A model generated the notes under the pieces. The model did no database searches. It was not told where the DNA came from and was given only the letters and a program-made list of their open reading frames with translations. The position numbers were made by a program, and so were the translations under genes. This document shows, piece after piece, positions 31,517 through 41,100 of a stretch of 64,000 nt of DNA. Source of the stretch: Vibrio sp. UCD-FRSSP16_30 (GTDB taxonomy: Bacteria; Pseudomonadota; Gammaproteobacteria; Enterobacterales; Vibrionaceae); contig NZ_LZFW01000001.1 of assembly GCF_001676025.1 (NCBI RefSeq), positions 124,001 through 188,000 on the forward strand. Direction: 5' to 3'. Within the stretch, counting starts at the first letter, position 1. Every line of letters starts with the position of its first letter.

Positions 31517-31674
31517 CACTTCCATGTGAGATGGCTGAAGCAATTTGAGTGATTGTATGTGATTAAGTTCACGAATTTGACATGTATGACAGGTTGTATA
31601 TTCCCCAAAGTCGACTTGCTATAACTCGTTAATTATCAAGTGGATATAGTGTTTGACCGACTCCCTCACTCCCT

Positions 31675-31728
31675 CCACATTAGAAAAAGCCCTGTTTATC
31701 AGGGCTTTTTCACATCTAGACATTACCT
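31675..31728 (+). repeat. Right island repeat (attR), degenerate tRNA-Ser 3' end plus terminator
   Basis: Matches 26332-26386 except in the hairpin loop. The bases before it (CTCCCTCACTCCCTCC) are a decayed copy of the tRNA 3' end, and the following 32 bases also resemble the stretch before the integrase. The hairpin GCCCTG/CAGGGC with five T could still terminate the ATPase-gene transcript. Confidence 0.85.
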
Positions 31729-31771
31729 TCTATGTCGACACGGACACAGTGGAGGGACACATCCCACTTTA

Positions 31772-32335
31772 TTAACTCGCAACGACATCCCATTGCTTCA
31801 ATGAATCTTCAGTTTTATCACACTCTGTCAGTTGTAGCGTTCGCTTAACCCACGGGCCAGCTTTGATGGTTTTTGTGTCTATGGATAGGCAGCGGTTTTG
31901 GTCTACGTCTAGTCTGATGGTTTTGTCTGTGGTGTTGTAGTCAAATTTTTGGTGTGGGTGGTTGCTGCATTCCAGTAGGGCGAATTCTGTTTTTCCAGTT
32001 GCTAGAAGTACTTGCATGCATTGGTTTTCGTAAGCGTAAGAACGGATTTGTTTGGTTTTTGTATCGTATTCAAATCTTGCATCATTGCTTGAGTTATTTC
32101 GTGGTGCATTTTTATCTTTTGAAGGTGGCTTACAAGTGTGCGTGTGCATTAGCTCTGAGTAGCCACGTCCAAAAGTATCCAGACAAAAACCGTAGCCATT
32201 TGGTTCGTCTAAATTTTGACTAAGTGAAATGTACGGAGCTTCTGTAGGAATGTTGAGCTCACTTGCAGAGGCGTGTCCAGCGGTGAAGATAAATAGTGAT
32301 AATACTGAAACTTTGAAAATGGAAGCGTTCATAGG
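31772..32335 (-). CDS. Small secreted ricin-type (beta-trefoil) lectin-like protein
   Basis: 187 residues from ATG 32335 (an AAGGGAA ribosome site lies just upstream; the longer frame would need a TTG). It has a clean signal peptide, MNASIFKVSVLSLFIFTAGHASA, cleaved before SELN. Three similar segments with paired cysteines (GFCLDTFGRGY, QCMQVLLATGK, RCLSIDTKTIK) and a C-terminal QWDVV match the ricin-B/QxW repeat pattern of carbohydrate-binding beta-trefoils. Alone in its unit; its stop lies about 40 bases outside the right island repeat. Ligand unknown. It could be an exported lectin or a remnant of a larger secreted enzyme. Confidence 0.65.
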   Translation of the reverse strand, partial: PMNASIFKVSVLSLFIFTAGHASASELNIPTEAPYISLSQNLDEPNGYGFCLDTFGRGYSELMHTHTCKPPSKDKNAPRNNSSNDARFEYDTKTKQIRSYAYENQCMQVLLATGKTEFALLECSNHPHQKFDYNTTDKTIRLDVDQNRCLSIDTKTIKAGPWVKRTLQLTECDKTEDSLKQWDVVAS

Positions 32336-32893
32336 GTTCCCTTTAAAGAACAAATAGCTTTATAAAAATGGTTTTTCGTAGCGCATGAATGCACGTAAAT
32401 GAGAGTACGAAGCAGTACGATGTGCAACTGGTTTTCGCAACGATAGCAGAATTTTAATGGGTGACAACTGATTAATAAATTCATTTTATGATGTGTGAGT
32501 ATTAGCTCAAATTGACATTTCTTGCATGCGTTTGTAACGGTAATCTGCCTAGTTTGTTAGGCTCTATGAATCATTGATGAGGCTGCGATATCGAGTGGTC
32601 ATTACTAGGGATAGGTTAAGGGTGAGACGGAGGTAACTGACTAGTTTTACCTAAATAACATCTATCAATAACTAAAATGGTTGATTGCTTCCAGTCTGGT
32701 CATACCTGCTCGTTTGCCTATTCTGTGTGCCAAATCAGACTTTTTACATTCAAAAGTTAGCCATAAAGGCGCGAACGCTCATTTTGTTGTCGATATTGTT
32801 TCATTTGTGAATAAAAAGAGTACATTTCTTCATGCTTAACGTGAATAACGAAACTCTTCTAATAATTATAAAATGAAACAAAGGGAATGAAAT
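32336..32893 (+). other. Intergenic region between the lectin-like gene and glpF
   Basis: About 560 bases with no credible gene. It must hold divergent promoters. GCGCGAACGCTCATTTTG at 32769-32786 and AATAACGAAA near 32845 resemble GlpR half-sites and are in a sensible place upstream of glpF. Otherwise nothing distinct. Confidence 0.45.
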
Positions 32894-33754
32894 ATGGTGA
32901 AAGATAAACAGTACACACTGTTTGGTGAATGTGTTTCCGAGTTTATAGGAACGGGATTACTGATCTTTTTTGGTGTGGGGTGTGTGGCTGCATTAGTGCT
33001 TACTGGTGCTGAGTTTGGTCAGTGGGAAGTGAGCATTATGTGGGGGCTAGGTGTCGCCATTGCTATTTATGTGAGTGCCGGTGTTTCGGGCGCACATATT
33101 AACCCTGCGGTGACTATTGCTTTGGCTGCTTTTCATGGGTTTGATAAGGCTAAGGTGCTACCTTACATTATTGCGCAGTTGCTGGGGGCATTTTGCTCGG
33201 CTGCGTTGGTGTATGCATTATACGCTAATCTGTTTACAGATTATGAAATTGCGCATGGCTTTCTAAGAAGTAGTGAAGTTGCACTATCAACCGCTGGTAT
33301 ATTTTCCACTTATCCTCATCCCTCTTTATCTATGCTTGGCGCGTTTAGTGTTGAATTTGTGATTACCGCTGTTTTGATGTTTGTCATCCTAGCCCTAGGA
33401 GATGGACATAATGGCGCGCCACGTGGTCCAATGAATCCATTACTTATTGGTCTCTTGATCGCCGTTATTGGTGGCTCACTTGGTCCTTTAACTGGTTTTG
33501 CTATGAACCCTGCGCGTGATTTTGCTCCTAAGCTTTTTGCCTACCTTGCAGGCTGGGATTATGCTTTGACCGGTGCTAAAGAGATCCCTTATTTCATTAT
33601 TCCAATCCTAGCGCCAATCGCGGGTGCTTGTTTTGGTGGTTGGGCTTACCCTAAAATGATTGGTGCATATTTGCCGACGTCAGGGCAGGGGTGCACAATC
33701 CCGAATCAATGTGACTCATCAAATAAAGAAGCTGAGACCATCGCTCAAGCATAA
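32894..33754 (+). CDS. glpF: Glycerol uptake facilitator GlpF
   Basis: Aquaglyceroporin of the inner membrane. 286 residues, six membrane spans and two half-helices carrying the NPA-type motifs: SGAHINPAVTIAL (about residues 64-76) and GFAMNPARDFAPK (about 203-215); the arginine after the second NPA is the selectivity-filter residue. glpK follows after 58 bases on the same strand. Start ATG 32894 has a GGGAATG region upstream. Confidence 0.96.
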   Translation: MVKDKQYTLFGECVSEFIGTGLLIFFGVGCVAALVLTGAEFGQWEVSIMWGLGVAIAIYVSAGVSGAHINPAVTIALAAFHGFDKAKVLPYIIAQLLGAFCSAALVYALYANLFTDYEIAHGFLRSSEVALSTAGIFSTYPHPSLSMLGAFSVEFVITAVLMFVILALGDGHNGAPRGPMNPLLIGLLIAVIGGSLGPLTGFAMNPARDFAPKLFAYLAGWDYALTGAKEIPYFIIPILAPIAGACFGGWAYPKMIGAYLPTSGQGCTIPNQCDSSNKEAETIAQA

Positions 33755-33812
33755 TAGCTGATTAAAAAATATAACGAGAAAATCCCTACAAATTTAATAA
33801 AAGGAATCCATC

Positions 33813-35327
33813 ATGACTGAGCAAAAATATATTGTTGCATTGGATCAAGGCACGACCAGTTCTCGCGCCGTAATTCTTGACCATGATGCCAATATAGTCA
33901 GCACTTCTCAGCGTGAATTTACTCAAATCTATCCTCAAGCAGGATGGGTTGAGCATGATCCACTGGAAATTTACGCAACGCAAAGTTCAACCATGGTTGA
34001 GGCGCTAGCCAAAGCAGGTATTCGCAGTGATCAAATCGCGGCTATCGGCATTACAAACCAACGTGAGACGACGGTTGTCTGGAATAAAGAAACGGGCAAA
34101 CCTGTTTACAATGCAATTGTGTGGCAGTGTCGCCGCACCGCAGAGGTGTGTGACAAACTAAAAGAAGCCGGTTTATCCGATTATATTCGTGATAACACGG
34201 GACTGGTGGTTGACCCGTATTTCTCGGGTACCAAAATTAAGTGGATTTTGGACAATGTTGAAGGCGCTCGTGAAGATGCACAAGCCGGAAAGCTGTTATT
34301 TGGCACGATTGATACCTGGCTTACATGGAAGATGACTCAAGGACGTGTTCACGTTACTGACTACACCAACGCCTCTCGTACCATGGTATTTAATATCAAT
34401 ACGTTGCAGTGGGATGAAACATTATTAAAAGAGCTTGGTATTCCTCTTTCAATGATGCCTGAAGTTAAAACATCATCGGAAGTCTACGGCGAAACCAACA
34501 TTGGCGGTAAAGGTGGAACACGTATTCCTATTGCCGGTATTGCCGGAGATCAGCAAGCGGCGCTTTATGGGCAAATGTGTGTCGAACAAGGCCAAGCTAA
34601 GAACACCTATGGCACGGGCTGTTTCCTGTTGATGAATACGGGAAAAGAGAAAGTAACCTCCAGCAACGGCCTATTAACCACTCTTGCTTGTGGCCCACGC
34701 GGTGAAGCGTCTTATGCGCTGGAGGGAGCAGTGTTTATGGGCGGTGCATCCATTCAATGGTTACGCGATGAAATGAAATTACTTGCCGATGCTAAGGATT
34801 GTGAATACTTTGCGACAAAAGTAGACTCGTCAAACGGTGTGTATGTCGTGCCAGCATTTACCGGTTTAGGCGCACCTTATTGGGATGCTTACGCTCGCGG
34901 CACTATTGTTGGTTTAACCCGAGGCTGTGGTTCAAATCATATTATTCGCGCAACGCTTGAGAGTATCGCTTATCAAACTCGTGATGTTATTGATGCGATG
35001 CAAGCTGACTCGGGCATTAAGTTGTCATCCTTGCGTGTTGATGGCGGGGCTGTTGCCAATAACTTCTTAATGCAATTTCAATCGGATGTATTGGATGTTC
35101 CAGTGCATCGACCGGAAGTGACTGAGGTTACCGCGTTAGGCGCCGCTTATCTTGCAGGGCTTGCGGTTGGCTACTGGGGCGATTTGGATGAATTGGCAGG
35201 CAAAGCTATCATTAATCGTTCGTTTGAACCACACCATGACGAGGAGAAGCGTAATCAACGCTATCGTGGTTGGAAACGAGCAGTAAAATGTGCTCAAGCG
35301 TGGGCTGAGATGCACAATGAAGAGTAA
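33813..35327 (+). CDS. glpK: Glycerol kinase
   Basis: Traps glycerol as glycerol-3-phosphate. 504 residues of the FGGY family: ATP-binding phosphate loop [10 protein letters not shown] (about 8-17), substrate residues in [10 protein letters not shown] (about 80-89), the [12 protein letters not shown] signature (about 244-255) and [12 protein letters not shown]. It forms an operon with glpF and ends in a terminator. Length and motifs are fully standard. Confidence 0.98.
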   Translation: MTEQKYIVALDQGTTSSRAVILDHDANIVSTSQREFTQIYPQAGWVEHDPLEIYATQSSTMVEALAKAGIRSDQIAAIGITNQRETTVVWNKETGKPVYNAIVWQCRRTAEVCDKLKEAGLSDYIRDNTGLVVDPYFSGTKIKWILDNVEGAREDAQAGKLLFGTIDTWLTWKMTQGRVHVTDYTNASRTMVFNINTLQWDETLLKELGIPLSMMPEVKTSSEVYGETNIGGKGGTRIPIAGIAGDQQAALYGQMCVEQGQAKNTYGTGCFLLMNTGKEKVTSSNGLLTTLACGPRGEASYALEGAVFMGGASIQWLRDEMKLLADAKDCEYFATKVDSSNGVYVVPAFTGLGAPYWDAYARGTIVGLTRGCGSNHIIRATLESIAYQTRDVIDAMQADSGIKLSSLRVDGGAVANNFLMQFQSDVLDVPVHRPEVTEVTALGAAYLAGLAVGYWGDLDELAGKAIINRSFEPHHDEEKRNQRYRGWKRAVKCAQAWAEMHNEE

Positions 35328-35354
35328 ACGCTCTAAATTGATGGTTTAATCAAC

Positions 35355-35383
35355 AAAAGAGAAGCTAATTTGGCTTCTCTTTT
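35355..35383 (+). terminator. Terminator of glpFK
   Basis: AGAGAAGC and GCTTCTCT form an 8-bp stem (extended by A-T pairs), loop TAATTTG, followed by T-rich sequence. Confidence 0.8.
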
Positions 35384-35502
35384 CTTTTTCGAAAGATATT
35401 TCATACAAATGCGTGTTTAGATTTTCATCTTCTGCTGGTTATCGTTACACTTATTTTATCGCTCAAGATAAAGTGAGCTAGTTGATATTAAGGAAGCGAT
35501 TC

Positions 35503-36270
35503 ATGAAGTTATCTTCAAGGCATCAAGAGATTGTGAATCTCGTACAGCAGCATGGATACGTCAGTACAGAAGACTTAGTCGAGCAATTCAAAGTTAGCCC
35601 GCAAACGATTCGCCGTGATCTAAATGAGTTGGCTGATGAAAATAAAATTCGCCGTCATCATGGTGGTGCAACCATCCCGTTAAGCTCGGTAAATACAGAA
35701 TATACTGCGCGAAAAAGCATGCAATTAAATGAAAAAGATCGCATCGCAGAAGCCTTAGCAAAACACATTCCCGATGGTGCGACCTTGTTTATTGATATCG
35801 GAACAACCCCAGAGTCAGTGGCAAAGGCTCTGGTGAAAAATCATAAAGATCTGCGTGTGGTAACCAATAACATCAATGTGGCGGTTATTTTAATGGCTAA
35901 GCCTGATTTCAAAGTCATTCTTACCGGTGGTGAGGTTCGCAACCGTGATGGGGGGATTGTCGGCGAGGCAACGCTTGATTTCATTCGCCAGTTTCGCTTA
36001 GATTTTGGCATTTTGGGGATCAGTGGTATTGACTATGATGGTTCATTGCTCGACTTTGACTATCATGAAGTTCGAGTGAAAAAAGTGATTATAGAAAATA
36101 GTCGCAGTGTTTATGTGGCAGTTGACTCTACTAAGTTTGGCCGTAATGCCATGGTTAATTTAGGTAATATTAGTGAATTACAAATGCTGATTACCGATCA
36201 AACGCCGCCACCTGAAATTGTTACTATTTTACAAGAGAACGAAATTCCCTTCGAAGTTTTAGATCAATAA
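35503..36270 (+). CDS. glpR: Glycerol-3-phosphate regulon repressor GlpR
   Basis: DeoR-family repressor, released by glycerol-3-phosphate. 255 residues from ATG 35503 (AAGGAAG site 9 bases upstream; a frame from 35482 adds an unlikely leader). N-terminal winged helix-turn-helix (about 5-57, VSPQTIRRDLNELADENKIRRHHGGA) and a C-terminal ligand-binding domain (about 75-230, with IDIGTTPESVAKAL and TGGEVRN). It sits between glpK and glpD with its own terminator. Confidence 0.95.
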   Translation: MKLSSRHQEIVNLVQQHGYVSTEDLVEQFKVSPQTIRRDLNELADENKIRRHHGGATIPLSSVNTEYTARKSMQLNEKDRIAEALAKHIPDGATLFIDIGTTPESVAKALVKNHKDLRVVTNNINVAVILMAKPDFKVILTGGEVRNRDGGIVGEATLDFIRQFRLDFGILGISGIDYDGSLLDFDYHEVRVKKVIIENSRSVYVAVDSTKFGRNAMVNLGNISELQMLITDQTPPPEIVTILQENEIPFEVLDQ

Positions 36271-36304
36271 TCTGCCATAAATTTGTCATCGCTTATTCAT
36301 ATTA

Positions 36305-36339
36305 AATCCCTACTCTTGCGAAAGAGTAGGGATTTTTTT
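36305..36339 (+). terminator. Terminator of glpR
   Basis: A 13-bp perfect stem AATCCCTACTCTT/AAGAGTAGGGATT with a 4-nt loop, followed by T residues. Confidence 0.88.
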
Positions 36340-36355
36340 ATCCCCATCACACTAA

Positions 36356-36450
36356 GCGTTCGAAAGCGAAAATAATAAATGACCGATAACGAAAGTTAAT
36401 GTATGGTTTTGTTATCAAATAAAATGTTCGTTCGCTCATTTAGAGTTTTA
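36356..36450 (+). promoter_or_regulatory. Probable GlpR operator region of glpD
   Basis: Several GlpR-like half-sites are packed upstream of glpD: GCGTTCGAAAGCGAAAAT (36356-36373), CGATAACGAAAGTTA (36383-36397) and ATGTTCGTTCGCTCATTT (about 36424-36441), compared with the E. coli consensus WATGTTCGWTAWCGAACATW. This is a visual match only. Confidence 0.5.
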
Positions 36451-36462
36451 GGAAATGCTACT

Positions 36463-38010
36463 ATGAATAATAAGAATCCAATGAAGCAGCAGTCTACAGT
36501 ACTTGATGTCATCGTGGTTGGTGGGGGGATTAATGGCGCTGGGATTGCCGCTGATGCGGCAGGCCGTGGGCTTACCGTAGGTTTATATGAAGCAGCAGAT
36601 TTTGCTTCGGCAACCTCATCGGCAAGTTCAAAGCTCATTCATGGCGGTTTGCGCTACCTTGAGCATTATGAGTTTCGTTTAGTCTCAGAAGCACTAGCAG
36701 AGCGTGAAGTCATTTTGGCAAAAGCGCCACACATTGCAAAGCCTGTCAGATTTCGTCTACCTCATCGCCCGTTTCTACGCCCTGCTTGGATGATTCGCGC
36801 AGGTCTCTTCCTTTACGACAATCTTGGTAAACGAACAACATTACCTGCAAGTCATTCTGTTGATTTAGCGGCCTCTGGATTACTAAAGCCTGAGATAAAA
36901 AAAGGTTTTGAATACTCGGATTGCTGGGTGGACGATGCGCGTTTGGTAGTTTTAAACGCAATGGCGGCGAAGAAGAACGGCGCAGAAGTCCGAAATTATT
37001 GCCGAGTTGAAAAAGCGGTTCGTGTGGATGGAATGTGGAATGTCACGATCTTTGATTCGCAAACCGGTTGTCGATTTGAGCGACAAGCAAAAGCGTTAGT
37101 GAATGCGGCTGGCCCTTGGGTTAAGCAATTTTTTGATGACAGCTTAGAGGATGAATCCCCACGTAATATCCGCCTAGTTAAAGGCTCGCATATTGTAGTG
37201 CCAAAAATTCATAATGAAGAACAAGCGTACATTTTGCAAAATGAAGATAATAGAATTGTCTTTGTGATTCCGTATATGGATGACTTTTCAATTATTGGCA
37301 CGACCGATGTGGAATATAAGGGCGATCCAAGAAAAGTCGCGATCTCTGAGGAGGAAGTGACGTATTTAATGGATGTGGTGAATCAGCACTTCGTTTCGCA
37401 AATTGCGCGTAATGATGTGGTTTGGACCTACAGTGGGGTACGTCCACTGTGTGATGATGAATCTAGCTCGCCACAGGCCATCACTCGCGATTACACCTTA
37501 GAGTTAGAGCAAGAGTTGGACCAAGCGCCATTACTGTCTATCTTTGGCGGGAAACTGACCACGTATCGAAAACTGGCCGAAACGGCAATGAAAATGCTTA
37601 ACCCATATTTCACGAAGATGGGCTCTTGTTGGACAAAGGAGGTTGCGTTACCTGGAGGGGATTTTGATTACCCTAGAAAGCAGTTAGTTGAAAACCTGCG
37701 CACTAAGCATACTTGGCTTTCTGAAAAAACGGCCCATCGATACGTTAATCAATTTGGCTCATTAACATGGACATTGTTAGAGCATATCAACAGTGAAGCT
37801 GATATGGGGCAACAATTTTCTGAAGGTGTCTATCAAGTTGAAATTGATTACTTAATAAAGTATGAATTTTGTAAAACAGCGCAGGATGTATTGTGGAGAA
37901 GAACCAAGCTCGGCTTGTATTTAAATGATGAGCAGCAACAGCGAGTCGAAAATTACATGAATAATGTCTCATGTCACTGTACTGAACCGGCACTGGCAGA
38001 AGTGGGCTGA
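36463..38010 (+). CDS. glpD: Aerobic glycerol-3-phosphate dehydrogenase
   Basis: Membrane-associated flavoenzyme that oxidises glycerol-3-phosphate to dihydroxyacetone phosphate and feeds the quinone pool. Start taken at ATG 36463 (AGGA about 10 bases upstream), giving 515 residues; an ATG at 36403 is in frame but unlikely, and 36481 is another option. FAD-binding motif VVGGGINGAGIA is near the N-terminus (about residues 17-28), followed by SSASSKLIHGGLRYLE, typical of GlpD. The C-terminal domain (from about 400) matches the DAO_C fold. GlpR-like sites lie upstream. Confidence 0.97.
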   Translation: MNNKNPMKQQSTVLDVIVVGGGINGAGIAADAAGRGLTVGLYEAADFASATSSASSKLIHGGLRYLEHYEFRLVSEALAEREVILAKAPHIAKPVRFRLPHRPFLRPAWMIRAGLFLYDNLGKRTTLPASHSVDLAASGLLKPEIKKGFEYSDCWVDDARLVVLNAMAAKKNGAEVRNYCRVEKAVRVDGMWNVTIFDSQTGCRFERQAKALVNAAGPWVKQFFDDSLEDESPRNIRLVKGSHIVVPKIHNEEQAYILQNEDNRIVFVIPYMDDFSIIGTTDVEYKGDPRKVAISEEEVTYLMDVVNQHFVSQIARNDVVWTYSGVRPLCDDESSSPQAITRDYTLELEQELDQAPLLSIFGGKLTTYRKLAETAMKMLNPYFTKMGSCWTKEVALPGGDFDYPRKQLVENLRTKHTWLSEKTAHRYVNQFGSLTWTLLEHINSEADMGQQFSEGVYQVEIDYLIKYEFCKTAQDVLWRRTKLGLYLNDEQQQRVENYMNNVSCHCTEPALAEVG

Positions 38011-38093
38011 TCGACTATTGACTGCAATTGATATTAATCAAAGGCGATGTGTCGCCAATGAATGTATTGCATGAATTTATCTTGATAAAAACG

Positions 38094-38129
38094 TACAAAA
38101 AAAAGCGACTTCCAAAAGAAGTCGCTTTA
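38094..38129 (-). terminator. Terminator of the broken metalloprotease copy
   Basis: AAAGCGACTTC pairs with GAAGTCGCTTT around CAAAA; on the minus strand the stem is followed by eight T. It may also stop glpD transcription. Confidence 0.8.
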
Positions 38130-38190
38130 TACCAAATCATCAAACGAGGTGGGATAAACCCTCTATCCACACACTTGAATCCACTACAAC

Positions 38191-41100
38191 TTAGTAAGTT
38201 GCCAGTAATGAAGTATCATCGAGCTCTGCATTACGATCTGTGCGTGGCATTGTTTGTAGGATTTTTGCTAAGCGTTCAGCCGTTGCCTGATTAACTTGTA
38301 AATCTTTAGTTAAGCTAACTTGGCTCACTATGTCAGCACCTAATGCTTGTAGTTGAGTGTCACTTAACGCTGCAGCTTGCGCTAATTGCTCATCAGTTAA
38401 AAGAGGAACGTTTGTTGCGCTTAACTGTTGTAATTGATTTGAGTCATTTTGCACTGCATCCGATGCAGTGAAATAAGCTTGCAACAATACTAATGCTAAT
38501 CGGTTGTTCTCCTTAATAACAAAGTCTTCTTTAGACCCTACCATACGAACAACTAGGCTTTTAGCTGAGGTGCTGTGTGATGTTAAATTATCTAAATTAT
38601 CAGTAATAGTACTTTCATCAGTTAGATTATTAAAATCAACCATGATTGGTGTTTGATAGTTATATATTGAATCAGCATCATAGACACTCGCAAATTCACG
38701 ATAGCCTTTTGACGTTGCATTGAGCTGAACGCCGGTATTATCAGTCGAAGAGCCAAGTACAAATTGGTTCAGCATTGCTCTTAATAGACTTACGTTACCA
38801 GTAATTGGTAGATTAAAGTAAGATGCTACTGGATAAGCAAATGATGGAACAGTTTCAATATTAGTGGTCGCCCAGTCAAATAATGAGTTATAAGATACAT
38901 TTTGCGCAGCATAAGCGCTATTAACAGCGTTTAATGATGTTTGATCTTGGAAGCCATTACTGTAGATGTCACTGCTCAATACTGATAGACAAGCGCTAAG
39001 GTTGCCACCATCCGGGTTAGGTATAGGATTACCTTTGTCGTCAACCGCCGGATTATCATCTTTATCAACAGCTTGAGGCTCGGGATAAACATTACCCAGT
39101 GCTTGACGACATATGCCTAATTTCAGGATTTCACCAGTAAATGCACTATCTACCAATGAAGCCGTTGTGCTTGATGTGGTTATATGTGACTGACTACGGG
39201 TGAGCAGCGTTCTAACTGCAAGCAGTTTATCAGGCCATACACCCAGTACATCACGATCATTAACATATGGATGGTTTGGATCTGCTGTATCAGAAATCAT
39301 ACTGTTGAGAGACTGACCCGTTAACTCAACTTTAGCACTCATAGAGATACCCTTTATAACGGTATCTTTTTCTATTAGCTTGCCTTTGTTGTCTGTTACT
39401 TGATCAACAGCGTATTGTGTCATGTCACGCAGAAGCTGTGGATTACTATCCGAATCTAGTAATACTTCTCCAGGCTCTAAGCCTAATGAACCATTTGCTT
39501 TGACGTATAAACTTTTAACTGAATCAAGTGGAAGGTTAAGAGAATACGGGATGCCATCTACAAGATAATTTGCGGAAATACGGCGTTCAATTGGAGATAG
39601 GGCAGTATCAAGCAAGAATTGACGGCCATTCTGAGTAGAATCAACAAGGTCACAGACCAAGCTAGATATTTCTATATCATTATAGAGAGACATAAGAGTC
39701 GGAATATTGGCTTCATCGTACTTACCTGTGTCCGGGTCTTGAGTATGACATTCGCCAATAACGGTATTGATTATGTTTTGGTTTGATAATTTTAAACCAC
39801 TTTCACCATCCGCCATTAGATCGTGTGAATCATCAATAAACGCCTGCAGTGCGCTGAATATATTTATACGAGTAATGGTGTAATAGGTCAGGTAATTGAT
39901 ACCAAAGTTGTCACGATTATTACGAGTGTTTGAATCTAGATAGCTCGCTTTGTAACTTTCAATCATGTTGTGTGTAATTTGAGAGCCGGTAAAACCTGCA
40001 TCAAAACGGTTACATGTATGAGTTAGGAAAGTATTTTCATCGGTACAATATTGATAACTCTTCATTAATGATAGTAAGCCACTAAGAACACCGCGAGAGT
40101 ATTGATCTAAGCTTTCACTATGACCTTCAATACTGGCAATTCCGCTACGGTGCTTATCATCTCGTTCTACTAGTGAGGCGTAATGGTCAGAAGTAATAGG
40201 TAAGTTTTTTGGTAAAGCATATTGTCCATTGGCTAGATGACTAAGAGCATCATTTGTTAGCTCAACTTGGCGAGCATAGCCAAATCGTAACGCTGCCATA
40301 TCATATGGACCAAAACCAATAGAGTAAGCATTTATGCTATATTCCATGTGGCTACTTGAGTTTGAATGAGGCTCAATGTTTGGATAACCCACTGCGGCAA
40401 GTTTGCTCTTCAGCGCTGTCATGTCTTGATCAGTAAAGTTGTAGTTTTGCGCATCCATACTACCCATAAAGTTGTGACGAAGCCCTAGGCTGTGTCCCAT
40501 TTCATGCGTTAGCGTACTAGCAAAAATAGCTGCAGACAGTTTCACTTTTAAGTCTTGTTGGTCAGCAACCGTTAAGTCTTTAAAGTTTTTCAATTTAGTA
40601 TGAGTACTGTCGGTATAGTAGCTGTCTTTACTCCAGTCAATACGATAAAGGTTCGCTTTTTGACCGTCTAGCTCACGAACACCTTTTGGTAGAGTACGGT
40701 AGTCACCGTGACCAAATGAAGTGTGCTCTAATGCTTGGGTGCTCAACATATTGTTATGACCTAATGTATATAGATCTTCTTGTTGTTGCTGTGCAAGGCG
40801 GGCTAGGGATACCTGTTGGTCATTTTCAACATCATCATAGATGCTGTTGGCTGTTTTATGCTGTGCTAGGTCATTGGTCTGACTAGAAGACAGCACATCA
40901 AATCCACCAGATAATAGTTTACTAAAGTGAGTCAGTTTATTACCCACTAGGTAACTATCCGATGCAACTGGAGTAATTACATTTTTTGCTTGCCCAACTG
41001 TTAGACTATGCTTTGCCGCAGTATAAGTTGCAGGTTGTTTCACTTGCAAGTTAAGTTGTTGCATAGTGAACTTACCACCAGTGAACGCACGACGCAGTTC

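Larger units (their letters stand above)
26332..31728. mobile_element. Genomic island integrated at tRNA-Ser(GGA) with a defence-type cargo
   Basis: The island is bounded by repeats of the tRNA 3' end plus terminator (26332-26386 and 31675-31728). It holds a truncated integrase next to the tRNA, a fragment of an unknown minus-strand gene, a roughly 370-base non-coding stretch, and one intact three-gene operon encoding an SMC-like conflict system. Without an intact integrase it should not move by itself. Confidence 0.8.

Noticed and set aside
31675..31728. Terminator-containing repeat considered as a CRISPR-like or dispersed repeat
   Set aside because: Only two copies exist, one at each island edge, next to a tRNA and an integrase remnant; att repeats explain it.
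31954..32223. 89-codon plus-strand frame opposite the lectin-like gene
   Set aside because: The minus-strand gene has a clear signal peptide, cysteine pattern and ribosome site; the plus frame is its shadow.
38028..38294. 88-codon plus-strand frame after glpD
   Set aside because: It reads through a terminator hairpin and antisense into the metalloprotease copy; no family resemblance.
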